Positions 1-5,640 of a DNA stretch of 5,640 nucleotides are shown piece after piece; within the stretch, counting starts at the first letter, position 1; the number at the start of each line of letters is the position of its first letter. Origin of the DNA: Bacteroidales bacterium UBA4417 (GTDB lineage: Bacteria > Bacteroidota > Bacteroidia > Bacteroidales > UBA4417); the NCBI GenBank assembly GCA_002389705.1, contig DGQJ01000356.1, forward strand, positions 6,357 through 11,996. The letters are read 5' to 3'. Position numbers and translations under genes: made by a program. The notes under the pieces are model-generated. The model worked only from the letters and a program-made list of their open reading frames with translations, made no database searches and was not told the origin of the DNA.

Positions 1-42
1 TCTGAATATACTATTCCCTCCAAATCTAACAGATTAAGGGTC

Positions 43-154
43 AGAAGACGGAAGTCCGAAGACCGGAGACGGATGACCGGAGATGGATGACCGAAGTCCG
101 GAGACGGAAGACCGATGACCGAAGACGGAAGACTGGAGACCGAAGACCGGAGTC
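43..154. repeat. Tandem array of sixteen degenerate 7-bp units
   Basis: The block divides without any slippage into sixteen consecutive heptamers, such as GGAAGTC, CGAAGAC, CGGAGAC, GGATGAC and CGATGAC. The consensus is roughly (C/G)G(A/G)(A/T)G(A/T)C. The second base (G) and fifth base (G) are invariant in all sixteen units, and variation is concentrated in positions 1, 3, 4 and 6. The partial unit AAGGGTC just upstream (36-42) and AGTAGAA just downstream fall off the consensus, so the edges are fairly sharp. A 7-bp period cannot keep a reading frame, so this is non-coding. The + strand is strongly purine-rich (few pyrimidines except the terminal C). Similar purine-rich heptamer arrays occur between genes in Bacteroidota as far as I recall, but I cannot verify that here. 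Role unknown. Confidence 0.9.
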
Positions 155-339
155 AGTAGAATCCTGAAAACAGTATTTATATACATACTTTCCCGGGTTG
201 CTGTCAACGCTTCTGAATTTAAAAAAACAGTTTCAGGCAGCCCTAAATTACAAAACTTTTTTCCACGTATTTTATAAGAGTACATGAATCAATGCCGTTT
301 AGTTAGCGTTTTTCAAAAAAACAATTACTGATTTTTGTA

Positions 340-362
340 CCCTCCCTAGAAAATAGGGAGGG
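340..362. repeat. Perfect 9-bp hairpin (CCCTCCCTA / TAGGGAGGG)
   Basis: CCCTCCCTA at 340-348 is exactly complementary to TAGGGAGGG at 354-362 with a 5-nt loop (GAAAA). No run of T follows the stem on either strand, so it is not a standard intrinsic terminator. It could still affect the 3' end of a transcript reading leftward from the peptidase gene. The pyrimidine/purine-segregated arms match the style of short intergenic palindromes seen in Bacteroidota. Confidence 0.8.
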
Positions 363-420
363 AGTAGTTCGCAACAAAATTTCTGACATTTGAGCCTAGG
401 TTAAGCTTTGTTAGTATGTC

Positions 421-443
421 CTCCCCCTTATTTCAAGGGGGAG
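421..443. repeat. Perfect 9-bp hairpin (CTCCCCCTT / AAGGGGGAG)
   Basis: CTCCCCCTT at 421-429 is exactly complementary to AAGGGGGAG at 435-443 around a 5-nt loop (ATTTC). It has the same architecture as the hairpin at 340-362 (9-bp C-rich/G-rich stem, 5-nt loop) but a different sequence. Both are enclosed by the GTACC/GGTAC inverted pair at 334-342 and 451-459, which suggests one composite structured element. There is no adjacent T-tract. Confidence 0.8.
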
Positions 444-659
444 ACAGAGGGGGTACAAAGGAAATTATAGAGAACATTAATGAGAACTATTAAAACCAAT
501 CCTTAACTAAACGACATTGGTACATGAGTTATTAAAAGCTGCAAGAAATGTTATCCGTTAAAATCTTAACCTGTGCCGGCAATGAAAATTTTCAGATTCC
601 ATTCGTAAAAACCAAACCGCAAAGGGGTGAAATCCTCAGAAATTCAACAAGGATTCTAC

Positions 660-2081
660 CTATCGTGAATACATATCAATAACCTCAGTAATGGCTTTGG
701 AGCAGGCCGGGCAAAATGCCTGTTTGTTGCGGGTAAACATAATGCAATCGAGCGCCGAACGGTAAATGCCAAACTGCATATAGTTACCGCCTTCAAAAGC
801 TCCTGTGGCATCCTTATACTTGTTTTTGCCAAACATGTCGAGGGATGTTTTTTTCTCACGCTCAAACAGGGCTTCCATTTCGGTTTCCGGAACATTGGCA
901 GCGCGTAAGGCACGTCGTTCTTTCTGTATGGCGTAGCTGAAATTATCGTATTCGGTTTTGTCCCAGGGCGTGGGAACCGGGGTGTTGGGTTTCACCAGGT
1001 CCTTCCATTTCAGGTTTGCTTTATCGAGCAGCGCGGTAACATTAGGCTCCCAGGGCTCAACGGTAATTTCAGGGGTCTGGTAAGCCACATCCGAAGTGTA
1101 ATATTCGTCGGCTAAGGCTGCAAAACTATGCCCGAATTCGTGAACAAAAATGTACCGCGAAAACTTATTATCGGCCGCCACGGTGGAATACAGGTTAAAA
1201 ATACCACCTCCGCCATACGTGCGCTCATTGATCAGTATAAACATATAATCGTAGGGCACGCTGGCGGCAACATCGCGCACGGTGCGGTTGTCGAAGGTAA
1301 GCGCGTAGCGTTCCGAATCGAAAGCGCCATACGACATGGAGAGCGGGGTACGGTTAAAAACACCCGGGTGGGGTTTGTTCACGCCGCTGGTGGCCGAAGG
1401 GGTTTCGACGGCACGCACATTAAAATCGGCTTTGCGCGATTTAAATGGCTCAACCGAGAATAATTCGTCGGTAAGCGTTTTTACATCCTTATGAAATTTA
1501 TCCATTTCGGCCGCTGTATACCCATCGCCCAGGATAACGATATCGACATGGCTGGCACTTTTCCCGTTCTCGATATATGGGAAAGATTTATACGTGCTTT
1601 TTAGTACCGCCGGGTTAACCAGCCGCGACGCGGGATCGATAACCGTACTCCACACCGGCACGAAATTATTTTTCGCGTCGCGTTTTTCGATGGTAACCTT
1701 AACCGGGACTTTTGGCCAGGGGAAACGCAGCGATTCCGAAAAAGTAGCCCAGTTCGGTTCGCCTGTACTCTGCCACTCGCCGAATATGCTGGCAAACCCA
1801 CGGCTGTAAATTAAAGTATTTGTAAGTGTATCTGTAATTTTAAAGAAGTATAATCCACGGTTAAGGTTATCAAGCAGCACTGTTTCGCTTCCGGCCCAGG
1901 GGCCGTCGTTCAGCACACGGTCCATGGAGAAATGTTCTTCCCGGGCAGTGCCTGTATGATAATAATCGACACGCATGGTCGACCCGGTAAAAAACCGGTT
2001 ATAAACGGCGTTTGTATTTGTTTGTGAAAAGCTTGCAACACTCAGCCCCAGCGCAACGCAAAGGAAAACTATTTTTTTCAT
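660..2081 (-). CDS. Secreted M64-family (IgA-peptidase-like) zinc metallopeptidase
   Basis: Probable exported endopeptidase of 473 residues. I chose the start at 2081 because it begins a classic signal peptide (MKKIVFLCVALGLSVASFSQ, likely cut near SFS-Q). An ATG twelve codons earlier would put a charged stretch in front of it. Residues ~20-165 look like the beta-rich N-terminal domain that accompanies Bacteroidota M64 enzymes. The catalytic part follows: 'VDIVILGDGYT' (~179-189), then HEFGHSFAALADEYY (314-328) with the HExxH zinc site and catalytic Glu, and a downstream Asp/Glu (ADE) as likely third ligand. Next is 'GGNYMQFGIYRS...CIM' (~431-448), probably the metzincin-type Met-turn region. 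Three Cys (446, 457, 460) near the C-terminus could form disulfides. The founding family member cleaves IgA1, but most relatives have no known substrate, so the name should not be read as IgA specificity. There is no lipobox and no C-terminal sorting domain. It lies 513 bp downstream of the HlyD gene and is probably transcribed separately. No Shine-Dalgarno sequence is visible. Confidence 0.9.
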   Translation of the reverse strand: MKKIVFLCVALGLSVASFSQTNTNAVYNRFFTGSTMRVDYYHTGTAREEHFSMDRVLNDGPWAGSETVLLDNLNRGLYFFKITDTLTNTLIYSRGFASIFGEWQSTGEPNWATFSESLRFPWPKVPVKVTIEKRDAKNNFVPVWSTVIDPASRLVNPAVLKSTYKSFPYIENGKSASHVDIVILGDGYTAAEMDKFHKDVKTLTDELFSVEPFKSRKADFNVRAVETPSATSGVNKPHPGVFNRTPLSMSYGAFDSERYALTFDNRTVRDVAASVPYDYMFILINERTYGGGGIFNLYSTVAADNKFSRYIFVHEFGHSFAALADEYYTSDVAYQTPEITVEPWEPNVTALLDKANLKWKDLVKPNTPVPTPWDKTEYDNFSYAIQKERRALRAANVPETEMEALFEREKKTSLDMFGKNKYKDATGAFEGGNYMQFGIYRSALDCIMFTRNKQAFCPACSKAITEVIDMYSR

Positions 2082-2594
2082 ATCCGGATTTTTAGTGAAA
2101 ACGCTCAGGAACAGCATTGGTTATTTTTCAGGCAGATGCCTAAACTTAGGTTGCTATTTCTATCCGCGTTATTTTATGGAAGTAAAATTATCAAATTATT
2201 CCATAGCCGCAGTAAATATTGCCTGCATTGTACATACGTGGATACCATCCTGCCAAATTTTAATTGTTTTATTCCGCTTTAATAATTTCGCGGCTTCAAT
2301 AAACGGATCATCAACTTTTCATATTCTATACTTGTCTGATATGGTTTTATAAATATCAAAAATCTATAGTTTCGGTTATTTTGATCACCAGGTTTATCGT
2401 GCACGCGTAACATGCCCGCGCAAGCCGAGGAATTTGCTTAACTTAATAGCATTGAGCGCGCGAGCAAAGGAAATGATATCGTTTTTGATTTGTCTTCACC
2501 ACGCGAAAGGATTACCTTCGGTGAGAAAAGTTCGTGGTAGCGGGGATTTTTTCACCATTACATTATCATCTGAGGCTGGAAGATCAATCAAAAC
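2082..2594. other. 513-bp intergenic region between the HlyD gene and the peptidase gene
   Basis: No convincing gene. An open frame on the + strand (2095-2352) has neither a recognisable domain nor protein-like composition. The part next to the peptidase start (2082-2390) is AT-rich and should contain its promoter, but I could not find a clear Bacteroidota -33/-7 pair (TTTG and TAnnTTTG). The closest -7-like string on the minus strand is TAAGTTTA at about 2142-2149, without a good -33 partner. Two tiny palindromes sit there (GGCAGATGCC, 2131-2140; CCTAAACTTAGG, 2139-2150), and both could be chance. From about 2395 to 2545 the sequence is noticeably richer in GC and has a hairpin. It may be a remnant of a gene or dispersed repeat. 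Confidence 0.6.
2497..2536. repeat. Compound hairpin downstream of the HlyD gene
   Basis: On the minus strand an outer 6-bp arm (ACCACG / CGTGGT) encloses an inner stem CGAAGG / CCTTTCG (one bulged base) with a TAAT loop. The inner stem abuts one outer arm directly, leaving an internal bulge of about 12 nt on the other side. It lies about 60-100 bp after the HlyD stop codon in the direction of transcription, where a terminator or 3' stabilising structure could be expected. No U-tract follows on the minus strand, so an intrinsic terminator is not supported. A T6 run lies on the opposite strand side (about 2547-2552). Confidence 0.35.
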
Positions 2595-3905
2595 TTAATC
2601 GGCCAGCTTTTCTTTAAATAATGAATACACCGGCCCAGTCAACCTTTGCAACAGCCGCATATCCTCAGTAATAATTTCGGCACTGCCGGTCATCTCCTGC
2701 GAAAAAGGAAGTGTTTTATTGTAGTTTGTAATCAGTCCATTATTTAATTTAATTTCAACATAATAATTGCCCTGATCAGGTACTGAGGATATTGTGCTGA
2801 TTGTTCCCTTTAACATTCCATATTCAATATATGGGAAATTCGTGAGTTTAATGTTTACCTGCTGACCTGCTTTAACTTTGCCGGCTCCAAGCATCGGAAG
2901 TATAATTTTACCAATAGGTTTTTCCTTCTTTTTTGGAATAACGGTCATAACCTGTTCGCCTGATTTTACATTTTGGTTTGAACTCCAGTATTTCCCTACA
3001 GATACAATTCCATCAACTCTGCTTTTCAATACATAATTTAGCTCCCAGGTATCGAATTGACTACAGAGGTTTTTAAAGGTTGCACTTATTTCGTTTAATA
3101 GTTTTTGTTTTTCATTTTCATCATTCAATTGTAATTCAAGCACTTGCTGGTTGAGCTGATTAATCTGGATATCTGTATTGGAAAGTGCTATTTCCGAATT
3201 TTTATATGCTGATTTTGTGCCAATTAAAGCTATTTCTGATTTTTCAAATTCTGCCGATGGCAGAACTTTTTGTATACACAACAATGAGTCACGCCTATAT
3301 TGAATAGTTGCGATCCGGAGATTTTGAGCCTGTAAATTTGTTTGACTTTTAAGCTTTTCGAAATAAGAATTTGTTAACGCAATCTGCTCCTGTAAAGCTC
3401 TGATCTTTTTAGCATTAAACGACATTTCAATGTATCTTTTGTAATTACTCACCGCAGTTGTCCAATTCAGGTAATAGGGTTGTAATTCGCCAAGGTTTAG
3501 TATTGTTGATGTATTAGTTTCGCTGATTGAAGCTTTGTATCCCAAAGAGTCGGCCCGAAGTATAAGCTTTTTAAGTATGAAAATTGATTCAATATCCGAG
3601 GTGTTTTCGAGTATAGCCAGGTATTGCCCCGATGTTACAGCTTGTTTATCGGTAACGTAAAATGCTGTTATCCTTCCGCTGCTGCGTGCAACAACAGGCG
3701 AAGGCGGATTATTGGTTGTAATAACAATGGGTGCACCTATTATATCAGGATATTTAAACACCCAACTGCCTGCAATGAGTGCAAGAATAATTATAAGAAA
3801 CAATATCACTCCACGACGCAAAATCCAGTTTGGTGTTTTACCCAGGATTTCGTCAATTTCCTCACTGCGGATTTCTATGGATCGTTCTTTTAGTTCTTCA
3901 GGCAT
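2595..3905 (-). CDS. HlyD-type membrane-fusion (periplasmic adaptor) protein of a type I export system
   Basis: A 436-residue adaptor that should link the inner-membrane ABC exporter to an outer-membrane channel. The order of parts is that of the HlyD family. A short acidic cytoplasmic tail (1-28) is followed by one membrane anchor (about 32-50, 'RRGVILFLIIILALIAGSWVF'-like). The first half of a lipoyl/biotinyl-like domain follows (~70-103, 'SGRITAFYVTDKQAVTSGQ'). A long coiled-coil hairpin rich in Leu, Gln, Lys and Glu covers ~150-285. The second lipoyl half is at ~292-325 ('VLKSRVDGIVSVGKYWSSNQ', then 'VKSGEQVMTVIP'), and a beta-barrel region runs over ~328-415. Length is normal for the family. 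The ATG at 3905 gives the expected short N-terminal tail. No Shine-Dalgarno sequence is seen, as is usual in Bacteroidota. It follows the ABC gene on the same strand after 56 bp, so the two are probably co-transcribed, and it appears to be the last gene of that unit. The exported substrate cannot be told from this protein. Confidence 0.92.
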   Translation of the reverse strand: MPEELKERSIEIRSEEIDEILGKTPNWILRRGVILFLIIILALIAGSWVFKYPDIIGAPIVITTNNPPSPVVARSSGRITAFYVTDKQAVTSGQYLAILENTSDIESIFILKKLILRADSLGYKASISETNTSTILNLGELQPYYLNWTTAVSNYKRYIEMSFNAKKIRALQEQIALTNSYFEKLKSQTNLQAQNLRIATIQYRRDSLLCIQKVLPSAEFEKSEIALIGTKSAYKNSEIALSNTDIQINQLNQQVLELQLNDENEKQKLLNEISATFKNLCSQFDTWELNYVLKSRVDGIVSVGKYWSSNQNVKSGEQVMTVIPKKKEKPIGKIILPMLGAGKVKAGQQVNIKLTNFPYIEYGMLKGTISTISSVPDQGNYYVEIKLNNGLITNYNKTLPFSQEMTGSAEIITEDMRLLQRLTGPVYSLFKEKLAD

Positions 3906-3909
3906 TTAC

Positions 3910-3941
3910 TAATGTGTTAATGCGATAATGTGCTGATTCTG
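3910..3941. repeat. Short degenerate octamer repeat between the exporter genes
   Basis: Three consecutive 8-bp units, TAATGTGT, TAATGCGA and TAATGTGC (3910-3933), are followed by a poorer fourth, TGATTCTG (3934-3941). They fill part of the 56-bp spacer between the ABC stop (3962) and the HlyD start (3905), and so lie in the 5' leader of the HlyD reading frame. Change in copy number could alter the spacing before the HlyD start, but with only three good units this may be simple low complexity. Confidence 0.5.
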
Positions 3942-3961
3942 CGTAATTAATTATGCCAGAA

Positions 3962-5640
3962 TTAATTTCCTAACTCAAGTTGATTCTTTACCAATTCATA
4001 ATAGGCACCTCGCAGGCTGGTTAATGCCTCATGTGTACCCTGTTCAATAATTTCGCCCTTTTCCAAAACCACAATTTGATCGGCATTTTTTACGGTGCTT
4101 AGACGGTGCGCGACAACTACAACGGTTTTTCTATTCGGTGTGCGACTTTGAGTCGCGCCCCGAATATCAACCGCGACCTGGCTATCTTGGATGCCGCTGA
4201 AAAACTCTTCCAGATTCTGCATAATCACTTTCTCGTTGTTGGCATCCAGCGAATTGGTTGCTTCGTCGAAAAAAACATATTCCGGATTTTTATATACTGC
4301 CCTGGCAATTAAGAGCCGTTGTCGCTGTCCCTGGCTAATGCCGCTGCCTTCCTGCCCTATTTTGGTATTAAAGCCTAAAGGCAAGCCATCAATGAACTCC
4401 GAAATATTTGCCACTTTTACAGCGTGTCGTAATTTGATCAAATCCACATTTTCATCACCCGGAGCAATATTTTCGGTAATGGTATCCGAAAAAATAAAGC
4501 CATCCTGCATTACAGCCCCGCATTGCGAACGCCAGAAACTGCTGCTGAAGTTTTTATGCAAGGTATCGCCTACCCTGATCTCGCCGGTAACCGGCTCGTA
4601 AAATCCCAATAAAAGTTTTACCAGCGTAGTTTTACCGCTGCCGCTGCTTCCAACAATGGCTGTGGTTTTCCCTTCCGGGATGGATAGGTTTATGTTTTTA
4701 AGCACCATCTCGCTGTGCGGGCCTTCGTACTGGAATGATAAGTCTTGTACCGTGATAGTCTTATTTTCGGGCAAGTGATGAATTTTCATGGCTGTGGCGG
4801 GTTCTTCATCTTCTTTCTGATGAATTTCACCCAGGCGTTCCATGCTTATTTTTGCGTCCTGGGCTGCCTGCATAAAGTTTATCATTTGCTCAACCGGTGC
4901 ATTTAACTGGCCGATAATATACTGCACACTCATCATCATGCCTAGTGTGATATCGCCATTTATTACGGCTGATGCTGCCAGAAATGTGATAAAAATATTT
5001 TTGGATTCGTTGAAAAACAGCGCGCCTGCCTGTTGCCACTGGTTAAGTGCGAGTCCCTGCACGCTTACCCGGAAAATACGCGCTTGTATGCGTTCCCATT
5101 TCCAGCGTTTCTGCCGCTCGCAATTGTTAAGTTTAATTTCCTGCATACCAGTGATAAGTTGGTACAAGTTGCTCTGGTTATCGGCCAGTTGCGCAAAACG
5201 CTTGAAATCCAGTTCGCGGCGTTTTTTCATAAACAACCACACCCAGATAAAATATATTGTGCTGCCAATAATAAAGACACCTAATATCTGCAAGCTGTAA
5301 ATAGCCAGTACAACGCTGAAAATAAGCAGGTTTACCGTCGAAAATAAAATATTAATGGATGAGCCGGTAAGAAAATTTTGTATACGTGAATGATCGCCTA
5401 TACGCTGCATAATATCGCCAATCATTTTGGTATCGAAAAAACTGATAGGGAGTTTCATCAGTTTGATCAGGAAATCGGAAATCAGCGATATATCAATGCG
5501 TGTACTTATATGCAGCAGCAACCAGTTACGTATAAAATCAACGGCTGTGCGGCTAACCATTAGCACCATTTGCGCTATAAGTACCAACGTAACAAAATTC
5601 AGGTTTTGGTTGCCAATCCCTTTATCAACGACTGATTGTG
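3962..5640 (-). CDS. ABC exporter with fused transmembrane and ATPase domains (peptide/bacteriocin-exporter type), start outside the window
   Basis: The frame stays open to the window edge (17 more codons before the TTG at 5587, reading ...QSVVDKGIGNQNLNFVT), so the true start lies beyond 5640. Residues below count from that TTG. The sequence enters just after TM1. TM2-TM6 and the intracellular loops cover ~1-255 (e.g. 'FFDTKMIGDIMQRIGDHSRIQ' at 50-70). The ATPase domain runs from ~278 to 537: Walker A GSSGSGKT 313-320, Q-loop Q361, signature ISQGQ 417-421 (variant of LSGGQ), Walker B VFFDE 438-442, D-loop SLD 446-448, H-loop H494. The transmembrane type and the adjoining HlyD gene fit the family of peptide exporters that often carry an N-terminal C39 leader peptidase. 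By family length, about 170-200 residues are missing, enough for such a domain, but it is not seen. Oddity: about 21 residues (466-486) appear inserted between the D-loop helix and the H-loop strand. Confidence 0.93.
   Translation of the reverse strand, partial: QSVVDKGIGNQNLNFVTLVLIAQMVLMVSRTAVDFIRNWLLLHISTRIDISLISDFLIKLMKLPISFFDTKMIGDIMQRIGDHSRIQNFLTGSSINILFSTVNLLIFSVVLAIYSLQILGVFIIGSTIYFIWVWLFMKKRRELDFKRFAQLADNQSNLYQLITGMQEIKLNNCERQKRWKWERIQARIFRVSVQGLALNQWQQAGALFFNESKNIFITFLAASAVINGDITLGMMMSVQYIIGQLNAPVEQMINFMQAAQDAKISMERLGEIHQKEDEEPATAMKIHHLPENKTITVQDLSFQYEGPHSEMVLKNINLSIPEGKTTAIVGSSGSGKTTLVKLLLGFYEPVTGEIRVGDTLHKNFSSSFWRSQCGAVMQDGFIFSDTITENIAPGDENVDLIKLRHAVKVANISEFIDGLPLGFNTKIGQEGSGISQGQRQRLLIARAVYKNPEYVFFDEATNSLDANNEKVIMQNLEEFFSGIQDSQVAVDIRGATQSRTPNRKTVVVVAHRLSTVKNADQIVVLEKGEIIEQGTHEALTSLRGAYYELVKNQLELGN
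4130..4192 (-). repeat. Apparent 63-bp in-frame insertion in the ABC ATPase domain
   Basis: On either side of this stretch the protein reads like an ordinary ABC ATPase: '...NLEEFFSG' before it and 'KTVVVVAHRLSTVKNAD' after it. In relatives these two blocks are normally joined by at most a couple of residues. The 21 codons in between (residues 466-486 counted from 5587) have no counterpart that I know of in this family, keep the frame, and contain no stop. Their GC content is 34 of 63 (about 54%), higher than the neighbouring coding sequence. More than half of the insert is the palindrome at 4132-4166. The exact edges are uncertain by a few bases, and I see no target-site duplication. Confidence 0.7.
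4132..4166. repeat. 35-bp palindrome inside the ABC transporter coding sequence (REP/RPE-like)
   Basis: TATTCGG (4132-4138) pairs with CCGAATA (4160-4166), and GCGACT (4142-4147) pairs with AGTCGC (4151-4156) around the 3-nt loop TTG. The 3-nt segments between the two stems (TGT 4139-4141 and GCC 4157-4159) form a small internal bubble, with only the central G-C able to pair. A 13-bp total stem of this quality is unusual within a coding region. The form (two stems, internal mismatch, tiny loop) resembles bacterial REP sequences, which in other bacteria are associated with REP-associated tyrosine transposases. No such transposase is in the window and no second copy of the palindrome occurs here. 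Confidence 0.9.

Larger units (their letters stand above)
283..526. repeat. Nested inverted-repeat element, possibly a MITE-like relic
   Basis: The ends form an imperfect inverted repeat: 283-305 pairs with 504-526 at 20 of 23 positions, sharing the core TAACTAAACG(G/A)CATTG when read outward to inward on the right arm. Weaker, gapped similarity continues outward for about 15 bp (TTAT-AAAA motifs on both sides). Inside lies a second, perfect 9-bp inverted pair, TTTGTACCC (334-342) and GGGTACAAA (451-459), and inside that two perfect 9-bp hairpins. There is no open reading frame for a transposase. The arrangement fits a miniature non-autonomous element or two inverted copies of a dispersed repeat. 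I see no clear target-site duplication, so mobility is inference only. Confidence 0.55.
1..659. other. Non-coding region downstream of the M64 peptidase gene, rich in repeats
   Basis: I find no convincing gene in this stretch. The open frames present are short and overlap the 7-bp repeat array, whose period is not a multiple of three, so they are artefacts of low-complexity DNA. The region holds a heptamer array (43-154), an unremarkable AT-rich segment (about 155-282), a nested inverted-repeat block (283-526) with two hairpins, and an unremarkable tail (527-659) up to the stop codon of the peptidase gene. I saw no clear U-tract terminator for the peptidase transcript. Confidence 0.75.

Noticed and set aside
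34..285. Minus-strand open frame of 83 codons rich in Ser, Phe, Gly and Leu
   Set aside because: It reads through the heptamer array. The repetitive peptide is a by-product of a 7-bp DNA period, and no start context or domain supports it.
630..656. AATCCT/AGGATT hairpin just past the peptidase stop as a terminator
   Set aside because: Only six base pairs with a large loop and no T-tract in the direction of transcription.
2131..2150. Adjacent short palindromes GGCAGATGCC and CCTAAACTTAGG as an operator
   Set aside because: Arms of four and five base pairs are expected by chance in a spacer this long, and no regulator gene is nearby.
2095..2352. Plus-strand open frame of 85 codons upstream of the peptidase gene
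   Set aside because: Opposite strand to all supported genes, no domain, no start context, and located where the peptidase promoter should be. Its composition looks like chance AT-rich DNA.
4106..4312. Plus-strand open frame across the ABC insertion
   Set aside because: It lies wholly within the ABC gene on the other strand. Its openness across 4132-4166 is explained by the palindrome's symmetry.
4291..4342. Variant ABC signature ISQGQ instead of LSGGQ as a sign of an inactive ATPase
   Set aside because: The Ser, the central Gly-Gln and the following RQR are kept, and such variants occur in functional exporters. The other ATP-binding motifs are intact.
5585..5587. TTG at 5587 as start of the ABC gene
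   Set aside because: The frame continues to the window edge with family-typical sequence (QSVVDKGI...), so the TTG is an internal Leu codon.

Overview
The window looks like a piece of a Bacteroidota chromosome. The supporting signs are a secreted M64-type metallopeptidase whose signal peptide ends in the typical '...SFSQ', a HlyD-like adaptor and peptide-exporter ABC transporter of the kind common in that phylum, start codons without Shine-Dalgarno sequences, and AT-rich spacers full of short palindromes and short-period repeats. All three supported genes lie on the minus strand, so transcription runs from high to low coordinates.

Layout from the transcription-upstream end: (i) 5640-3962 holds the C-terminal ~558 residues of an ABC exporter (transmembrane region plus ATPase). 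Its start lies beyond the window. (ii) After a 56-bp spacer with a short degenerate octamer repeat comes a complete HlyD-type membrane-fusion protein (3905-2595). Together these look like two parts of a type I export system for a peptide or protein. No cargo gene or outer-membrane component is visible. (iii) A 513-bp gap without a convincing gene (2594-2082) contains a more GC-rich block with a hairpin. (iv) A secreted M64-family zinc peptidase follows (2081-660). (v) The last 659 bp are non-coding and structured: an array of sixteen 7-bp units (43-154), and a ~244-bp region bounded by 23-bp imperfect inverted repeats (283-305 / 504-526) that encloses a second inverted pair and two perfect 9-bp hairpins.

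The most striking observation is inside the ABC transporter. About 63 bp (21 codons, 4130-4192) appear to be inserted in frame between the D-loop helix and the H-loop strand of the ATPase domain. The insert contains a 35-bp palindrome (4132-4166). Its codon register is such that both strands read without stops and give nearly the same 11-residue peptide (IRGATQSRTPN on the gene strand, IRCATLSRAPN on the other). This resembles the protein-coding palindromic elements known from Rickettsia, but here it sits in an exporter of a probable Bacteroidota. All ATPase motifs remain intact, so the gene is probably functional.
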